DNA of 64,000 nucleotides. Source: JAXGMQ01 sp040768585. Lineage in GTDB: Bacteria > Caldisericota > Caldisericia > JAAYUI01. The notes beneath the pieces are model-generated. The model was not told the DNA's origin and did not search any database. It worked only from the letters and a program-made list of their open reading frames with translations. Made by a program: the position numbers and the translations under genes. This document shows, in pieces, positions 58,763 to 64,000 of the stretch. The DNA lies in the NCBI GenBank assembly GCA_040768585.1, contig JAXGMQ010000001.1, forward strand, positions 1,674,001 through 1,738,000, in the 5' to 3' direction. Each line of letters opens with the position of its first letter. Position 1 is the stretch's first letter.

Positions 58763-61700
58763 TTACCAATCAAACCACGGTCTGGTGTATGAGATTGTGA
58801 TTTTTTTCTCGGCACCATCCCATCCGACCTTGGCCCCAAGCAGCTCAGACACAGCTCTGAGCGGAATGAGTGTTCTGCCGCCAACAATCATCGGCGCTGG
58901 GTCAACTGTCACTTTTGTGTCCCACATGTATCCGTTGGTCTTGTCGATGTATATCTTCAAATACGAGCTTGGTGTCCAAAAAGATACCTCACGGAGACTA
59001 CCATTCCACCCAACAGACGCTCCCAATGACTCAGCGAGGAATCTGAATGGTATGACAGTACTACCTTTTCCAACAATCTGAGGGACAACCGATGGGTTAG
59101 AGTCGATGATTTTCTCGTTGCCATTCACGAAGGCTTTGTTCTTGCCAATCCAAAGAATGATTGTGTTATTGAGGATGTTTGGGGTGCATTTTGCTATGAC
59201 TTCGGTAGCCGCAGTATCTACCTTGACACCAAATGTGTATTCGGTGTTGTTTTTTAGGTCTTTGACTGTCAAGCCTGAACTGTTTGTGTCCACCTCTGTC
59301 AGCTTATTGCCGTTCATTGTGATGATTATCTTTGACGCTGCTTTGAGCTGCTTGTTCGGAAGTTTCCAGACAATCCTTGCTTTGCCATCGCCGGGTGCTG
59401 CAAACACGTCATACACATTCTCGTTTTCGGTTCCCTCGTCTGCCCAGCAGATGACCTTTAAATCAATCTTCTCACCTGTTGTGCTGGTGACCTTGATTGT
59501 GTCGTCTCCTCTGGCTTGGGCATATACTGTCACGATTCCAGCATTGGATTCTGTGATTTTGATAACCTTATTGTCTGTTGCTGTAACGGTGAATGAAGAG
59601 GAAGAGTTGATTCTGAATGTTCCTGTTTTGCCCACTCTGATTGGTAGAATGACTGGAGAAGCGCTCATCTTTGTGTCTTTCAAAACACCATCCGTTATCG
59701 AAACCCAGACCTGAGCAATCTGGTCACTCGCATCTTTTATCTCGATTATTGTCGCCTCGGAGCCCTTTACCTCAAAGGTAGCCTTTGCGCCAGTTTGGGA
59801 GACTTTTTTGCAAACCGATTCATCAAGGGCTTTGAACTCGTATGGTTCCTGGCCATTTACCGCCGCCAGCTCAAACATTGTTCCAACCTTCGCTTTGACT
59901 GTTTTTGGTTCAACGTTGAGTGTGATTGGTGAAACCGGCATTTCATTGATAAGTGGAACCGGCGCTTTCCATTCTGGGAGGTCTCCACCCTTGCCACCTG
60001 CACCTGCTGTCTCGATTGGGGAGGTTCTAGGTGGGTCAAACAAAACTGGCCCAAGGGCGGGTATTCCAGTGCCATCTGAGTTCCAGTCCTCGTTAAAGGG
60101 ACCGGATGCATCACCCCACCAGGAATCTGATACCCAGAGGTCATTGCCCGTTATGTTTTCGACGGAATAATCACAATTGTCAAAATTGATTCTTTCAATC
60201 ATGGGGAGTTTGTTGCTTGTGACCTTGATTCCGATTCCAGTTTTTGTCTCTGTTGTGCAGTCTCTTACAACACAATCTGTAATCTCAGGTGATGATGCAA
60301 TCGATGCGATACCAGATGATGCGGATTTCTCAATCGTGCAATTTTTTATTTTCACTCTCTCATCAACAGGGGTGAATGCGCCAATCTTCAGAGCTCCATT
60401 GAGTGTTTCACCGCCAGCATATCTGATGACGGTGTGTTCGAGTGTGCAGTCTCCACACGAACCATCGAACTCAATCTGGCCGAGGTCGCCTGGTTTTGCG
60501 AGGGTGTTTGTGTCGTTGACATTGGAGTCACCACCGGCTGTGTCATCGGATATGGATGTGATATAGACAGGAGCCTCTGCGGTTCCCTTTGTGTTGAAGG
60601 TGCCAGCGATATAGAACGAACCGTTTGTCTTGATGACATTGCCAGCTTCGAGTGTTAGGTTACCTTCCTTATCTATCGTGAAGCTTTCATCAAGAATGTA
60701 TGGGAATTCGGCATTCCAGACCTTTTTATCTTTGAGTCTGCCCTTCCTGATGTAGATACCGGCGTAACCACCGTCAAGCTTGGTGCCGATTTCAGAAACC
60801 TTTGTGCCCTGTGTCAGAAGGTCAACCTCTGGCTGGATATTGAAAAGATTCGTGCATCTTTCAATCTTTGTGTTTATCAGTGTAATCTTTGCTTCACGCT
60901 CAGCTCTCAATGCCCATCCACTGTTTTTGTTTGCGCAGTCCGAGATCGAGCAGTTGAGCAGACCAACATCACCTGAGCGTACGGTGACACCAGCCCCAAG
61001 AGAGTGTCTTATTTCACAATTAATCAGCACCTGTTTGTTGCTTTTGTTTGGGGCTTGCCCAAGATGGATTGTTCCATAGTTACCAGAACCGCCATAGAGG
61101 AACTTACAGTTTTTAAAAACGGACAGTCCTTCTGTTTCAGCGCACTGCACTCCGCGGTTGAGGTGCTCCTCTGGCTTTGTCAGATTTTCATCACCGTTGC
61201 TGTCGCCACCGTGAGCGTCATCGGTAAGACACGTGAAAATGATTGGTTTGTCCTCCGAGCCGATTGCGATGATTTTGCCAAACACGCTAAACAGGTCGCC
61301 GTATTTTACGACAACACCTGGCATGAGCCTGAGGGTTACTCCCTGCTTGATGCCGATTGTGTCTGGGATGTAGTGAACGAGTTCGGAGTTCCAGATGGTG
61401 TCTGTCTCCATCTGAGATGTGACTTCCTGATCCTGGAAATAAATAACATTGTATCTATTGTTCTCTATTTTGAGGTCATAGACGCTTGGGTAGGAGGAGC
61501 TGTCTGTGATAATTGCATAGGTCGAATCTGTGAGTTCACAGTTATAGATGATTGGTTTTGATCTGCTTCGGAGGGTGACACATGCGCCGAGTTCTGGGTT
61601 TGTGTTGTTCTTGATTTTACAGTTGTAAATGGAGGGAGATGAATCCTGCATCCAGATGCCTGCCGTTTGAGAGTAGGTTATCTCGCAGTCAAACATCTTG

Positions 61701-62797
61701 ATCCTCTTGTCGACTCCACCTGCTGCGCCAAACTTGATTGTCGCCCATCCGGCTCCCTGGTCACCAAGTCCTCCGCCGTATGAGAAATTGACATTTGTGA
61801 ACAAACATTCTCCGGCATCACCGGTGAGTTCAATGTGTCCCCAGTCACCAGGTTTGGCAGTTGTCGTGCTGCCGTCGCCGTTTGTGTCCCCACCGATAGA
61901 GTCATTCATCAGAGATGTCCAGTAAATTGGTTCATCGGCGGTACCTCTAATGTTGAGGTTGCCATAGACGCTTATCAGACTCGATGTCTTTATGACGGCT
62001 CCCTTTTGTATCAGAAGAGAGCCGGTTTTTCCAACGATAAATTTTTCTTTGATAATGTATGGAAGTGTCGCATCAAGAATGATTTCCTTGTCGATAGAGC
62101 CTGAGCCCAGCACTATTCCATTGTATCCGCAGTCGCTGGCTTTGTTGCCAAGCATGTGTGGGTTGGAGCTCAGGTCAGTCCAGATGGCGGTGTTACAACG
62201 CTGAATTGTGCAACTTGTGATCGAGGGATTGGAGTCCTGCTGAATCCAGATTCCAACACCGTACCTAGAATCGTTGCAGTCCGTCACTGTGCATTCTCTT
62301 ATGACAGCCTGGGCTGAAGCCATCCAGATACCTTGGGAGGCAGAGTGTCTGACCGTGCAGGAATCAAGCCTCACTCTGTCGTCGATTCCGTTGCCTGATG
62401 AGAACTTGACTGTGCCCCAGCTGCCCTTGCCGCCGTACTCGAAAATGACATTTGAGAGCATGGACTTACCGCAGGTATCGGGGAACTCGATGAATCCCCA
62501 ATCACCAGGCTTCTTGTTCTCCTGCGCGGATGTGAAGACGATTGGGTCACTCTCGGAACCGATTGCAATGATTGTTCCTTTTACTCCGATGTTGCCACCC
62601 ATCTTTATGATTGTACCTGGCGCGATTGTAAGGGTCGCAGTTGGGGCGATGTAGAAACCTTCGCTCATATCAACAACGCCTGTCCATGTGGTCGAGGTAA
62701 GGACTGTGTGTGGAGCTGCGGACGCTTCTGGCAGCGGGGCATAGGCGAACAACAATGCAAGACACAGCAACAGCGCCGTGTATTTCGTAAATTTCAT
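58763..62797 (-). CDS. Giant secreted right-handed beta-helix protein with stalk domain
   Basis: The product is 1344 residues from ATG 62797 (caggagg 7 nt upstream; signal peptide MKFTKYTALLLCLALLFAYAPLPEASA). Residues ~30-900 are four copies of a ~200-residue module: a strand run 'W...PYI(I/L)...F.V...GSL.I..G..IK......V.G...I.GTA..PI..TS' followed by parallel beta-helix rungs 'F.NV.F.YGGG....GTIKFG...D.R......I..S...GIWM......I.NC.I...'. Ig-like and FN3-like domains follow, and ~1210-1344 is a double stalk module (VIPFRFLAESLGASVGWNG; LIPLRAVSELLGAKVGWDG). It is a likely surface polysaccharide-binding or adhesive protein. It is followed by the REC-DUF4388 gene. Confidence 0.85.
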   Translation of the reverse strand: MKFTKYTALLLCLALLFAYAPLPEASAAPHTVLTSTTWTGVVDMSEGFYIAPTATLTIAPGTIIKMGGNIGVKGTIIAIGSESDPIVFTSAQENKKPGDWGFIEFPDTCGKSMLSNVIFEYGGKGSWGTVKFSSGNGIDDRVRLDSCTVRHSASQGIWMASAQAVIRECTVTDCNDSRYGVGIWIQQDSNPSITSCTIQRCNTAIWTDLSSNPHMLGNKASDCGYNGIVLGSGSIDKEIILDATLPYIIKEKFIVGKTGSLLIQKGAVIKTSSLISVYGNLNIRGTADEPIYWTSLMNDSIGGDTNGDGSTTTAKPGDWGHIELTGDAGECLFTNVNFSYGGGLGDQGAGWATIKFGAAGGVDKRIKMFDCEITYSQTAGIWMQDSSPSIYNCKIKNNTNPELGACVTLRSRSKPIIYNCELTDSTYAIITDSSSYPSVYDLKIENNRYNVIYFQDQEVTSQMETDTIWNSELVHYIPDTIGIKQGVTLRLMPGVVVKYGDLFSVFGKIIAIGSEDKPIIFTCLTDDAHGGDSNGDENLTKPEEHLNRGVQCAETEGLSVFKNCKFLYGGSGNYGTIHLGQAPNKSNKQVLINCEIRHSLGAGVTVRSGDVGLLNCSISDCANKNSGWALRAEREAKITLINTKIERCTNLFNIQPEVDLLTQGTKVSEIGTKLDGGYAGIYIRKGRLKDKKVWNAEFPYILDESFTIDKEGNLTLEAGNVIKTNGSFYIAGTFNTKGTAEAPVYITSISDDTAGGDSNVNDTNTLAKPGDLGQIEFDGSCGDCTLEHTVIRYAGGETLNGALKIGAFTPVDERVKIKNCTIEKSASSGIASIASSPEITDCVVRDCTTETKTGIGIKVTSNKLPMIERINFDNCDYSVENITGNDLWVSDSWWGDASGPFNEDWNSDGTGIPALGPVLFDPPRTSPIETAGAGGKGGDLPEWKAPVPLINEMPVSPITLNVEPKTVKAKVGTMFELAAVNGQEPYEFKALDESVCKKVSQTGAKATFEVKGSEATIIEIKDASDQIAQVWVSITDGVLKDTKMSASPVILPIRVGKTGTFRINSSSSFTVTATDNKVIKITESNAGIVTVYAQARGDDTIKVTSTTGEKIDLKVICWADEGTENENVYDVFAAPGDGKARIVWKLPNKQLKAASKIIITMNGNKLTEVDTNSSGLTVKDLKNNTEYTFGVKVDTAATEVIAKCTPNILNNTIILWIGKNKAFVNGNEKIIDSNPSVVPQIVGKGSTVIPFRFLAESLGASVGWNGSLREVSFWTPSSYLKIYIDKTNGYMWDTKVTVDPAPMIVGGRTLIPLRAVSELLGAKVGWDGAEKKITISYTRPWFDW

Positions 62798-62822
62798 TCT
62801 TACGACCTCCTGTTTGACCTCT

Positions 62823-62851
62823 AGTTTAGTCACATATGGGATACCCGGCAA
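62823..62851 (-). promoter_or_regulatory. Promoter of the beta-helix protein operon
   Basis: On the minus strand TTGCCG, a 17-nt spacer and TAAACT, with a short leader containing the Shine-Dalgarno caggagg. Confidence 0.5.
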
Positions 62852-62993
62852 GAATTGGATAAGTTTACATGAAATTCTTTTCGTGAATTCGACCCATAAG
62901 ATGTTACAATCAAACTGCAGAAGATGTGACAAAAACAGATTTTTATGCGTATATTTTCTTGCAAGGGAAGTATTCTAACTTTGGAGGTGAGTT

Positions 62994-64000
62994 GTGAGGA
63001 AGATGCTGTCTGTCGGAATTGTGATAGCACTCATATCAACTGTTTTTCTTATGGGAAATCCTGTCTCAGGTGTGGCAACAGTTTGGAAACTCGGTGATAG
63101 AGTTGTTCCAGGACCACTCCCACCTAATTCGTATGCGGGTCTGCCAAAATCTGAGAGAATACTGGACATCAAATATGGTGATGAGTCAGAATGGCAAGTA
63201 TTTGATTTTGCTCGTCCAGTTGTGTGTGAAGGACAAACAATCCCGCTTGTTATCTTTTTTCATGGTGATGGATTCTCACATCGAGTCACAAAAGATGGTG
63301 GCCTAAGAAATCCGCCATCAATTCAATTTCTCCAGCTTGGCTTTGCTGTTGCGTCAGTTGATTACAGAGTGATCGATGACGCAGCGTTTCCAGCCTTGGT
63401 ACATGATTGTAAGTTGGCAGTCAGATATTTTAGAAAAAATGCTGACGAATTTGGGATTGACCCAGATAGAATCGCAGTATGGGGAAGTTCTATGGGTGGT
63501 TATCTTTCGGCATTTTTGGGGTATGTGAATGATGACGATGGTTTTGAGGGCATTGGTCTTGAAGATGTTTCGAGTTCAGTTTCAGTAATTGTTGATTATT
63601 TTGGAGTAAAAGCCGTTGGCAGAATTGACACGAAACAAGCTGTACCAAATAGACCGAGATTTGTAGGAGAAAAAGCAGAAACACCAGAGTTTAAGGAAAA
63701 GGCATTCAAAGCATCGCCCATAAACTATGTGGATGAAAATGATCCTCCAACTCTCATGATTCATGGTAACAAGGATACAAAAGTGAATTATGAACAAAGC
63801 ATACTTTTCGCTCAAAAGAATTTCGAAGTGGGCAACAATGTGGCGCTAATCAAGGTAGAAAATGCCGAACATGGATTTGACCCAGTCCCTGCTGATGCGG
63901 TAATTTCACCACCAAATGAAAGAATATGGTTTGCAACAGTTGCCCATATTGCAAGGTATGTTGAGCCAGATGTTTTTGGCGATATCAACCTTGATGGCAA
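62994..64000 (+). CDS. Secreted alpha/beta-hydrolase (esterase), continues past the window
   Basis: The frame is open from GTG 62994 to the last base; 335 codons are visible. ggaggt lies 5 nt upstream and a signal peptide follows (MRKMLSVGIVIALISTVFLMGNPVSG). The catalytic set of a carbohydrate-esterase/BD-FAE type hydrolase is readable: oxyanion HGDG, nucleophile Ser166 in GSSMGGYLSAF, Asp261 in IHGNKDTKV, and His293 in EHGF. The last residues, VFGDINLDG, match the beginning of a dockerin type I or similar calcium-loop repeat. It likely de-esterifies an extracellular substrate and may be docked to a scaffold or the surface. Confidence 0.82.
   Translation, partial: MRKMLSVGIVIALISTVFLMGNPVSGVATVWKLGDRVVPGPLPPNSYAGLPKSERILDIKYGDESEWQVFDFARPVVCEGQTIPLVIFFHGDGFSHRVTKDGGLRNPPSIQFLQLGFAVASVDYRVIDDAAFPALVHDCKLAVRYFRKNADEFGIDPDRIAVWGSSMGGYLSAFLGYVNDDDGFEGIGLEDVSSSVSVIVDYFGVKAVGRIDTKQAVPNRPRFVGEKAETPEFKEKAFKASPINYVDENDPPTLMIHGNKDTKVNYEQSILFAQKNFEVGNNVALIKVENAEHGFDPVPADAVISPPNERIWFATVAHIARYVEPDVFGDINLDG

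Overview
The window is bacterial chromosome of moderate GC with short AT-rich spacers. The lineage cannot be fixed from sequence alone. Several genes encode secreted or surface proteins carrying the copper-amine-oxidase N-terminal-like ('stalk') module, a combination common in Firmicutes-related and deep-branching anaerobes. Electron-transfer flavoprotein, a two-subunit oxygen-sensitive-type fumarase, NifS/NifU and the DXS isoprenoid route fit an anaerobic or microaerophilic life. No mobile element, prophage or CRISPR array was seen. A recurrent trait is a -10 hexamer ending 7-9 nt before the start codon of first genes in transcription units, with no Shine-Dalgarno sequence. This predicts leaderless mRNAs, while internal genes mostly have good Shine-Dalgarno sites.

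Layout. 1-4.9 kb: two tandem paralogous beta-propeller-like surface proteins, the first cut by the window edge. 5.5-7.2 kb: two 86-residue twin proteins of unknown family flanking a TspO/MBR membrane protein. 7.4-9.1 kb: etfB-etfA. 9.2-16.8 kb: a large InlB-repeat surface protein with a TIR-domain gene directly behind it, a convergent unknown membrane protein, an anchored PsbP-like protein and a WYL regulator. 17.2-19.8 kb: a secreted glycosidase-like five-bladed propeller protein behind a perfect LacI/CcpA-type palindrome. 19.9-25.6 kb: fatty-acid synthesis operon (small membrane protein, fabZ, fabH, fabG, acpP, fabF, accD, accA). 26.2-33.4 kb: an NtrC-type regulator followed by a 1906-residue surface protein with a novel repeat.

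33.6-37.1 kb: minus-strand methyltransferase, GNAT acetyltransferase and rsgA, the last with a long structured leader holding two tiny ORFs, then tRNA-Phe. 37.3-39.2 kb: a secreted cysteine-less thioredoxin-like protein and a CAP-domain protein. 39.2-43.1 kb: a HspR-like MerR regulator with a cysteine cluster leading nifS-nifU, then dxs. 43.2-44.4 kb: CoA-binding protein and two tandem hotdog thioesterases. 44.8-49.5 kb: smc with the two fumarase subunits. 49.5-52.4 kb: membrane protein, cysteine-desulfurase-like protein and PQQ-propeller lipoprotein. 52.7-64 kb: a DUF11/PKD surface protein, copA, a REC-DUF4388 response regulator behind a giant beta-helix surface protein, and a secreted esterase running off the right end into a dockerin-like motif.

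The most interesting items are the HspR-like regulator with an operator of HAIR geometry over the promoter of an iron-sulfur operon, the rsgA leader with two tiny ORFs, the leaderless promoter pattern, the twin 86-residue proteins and the surface-protein repeats.
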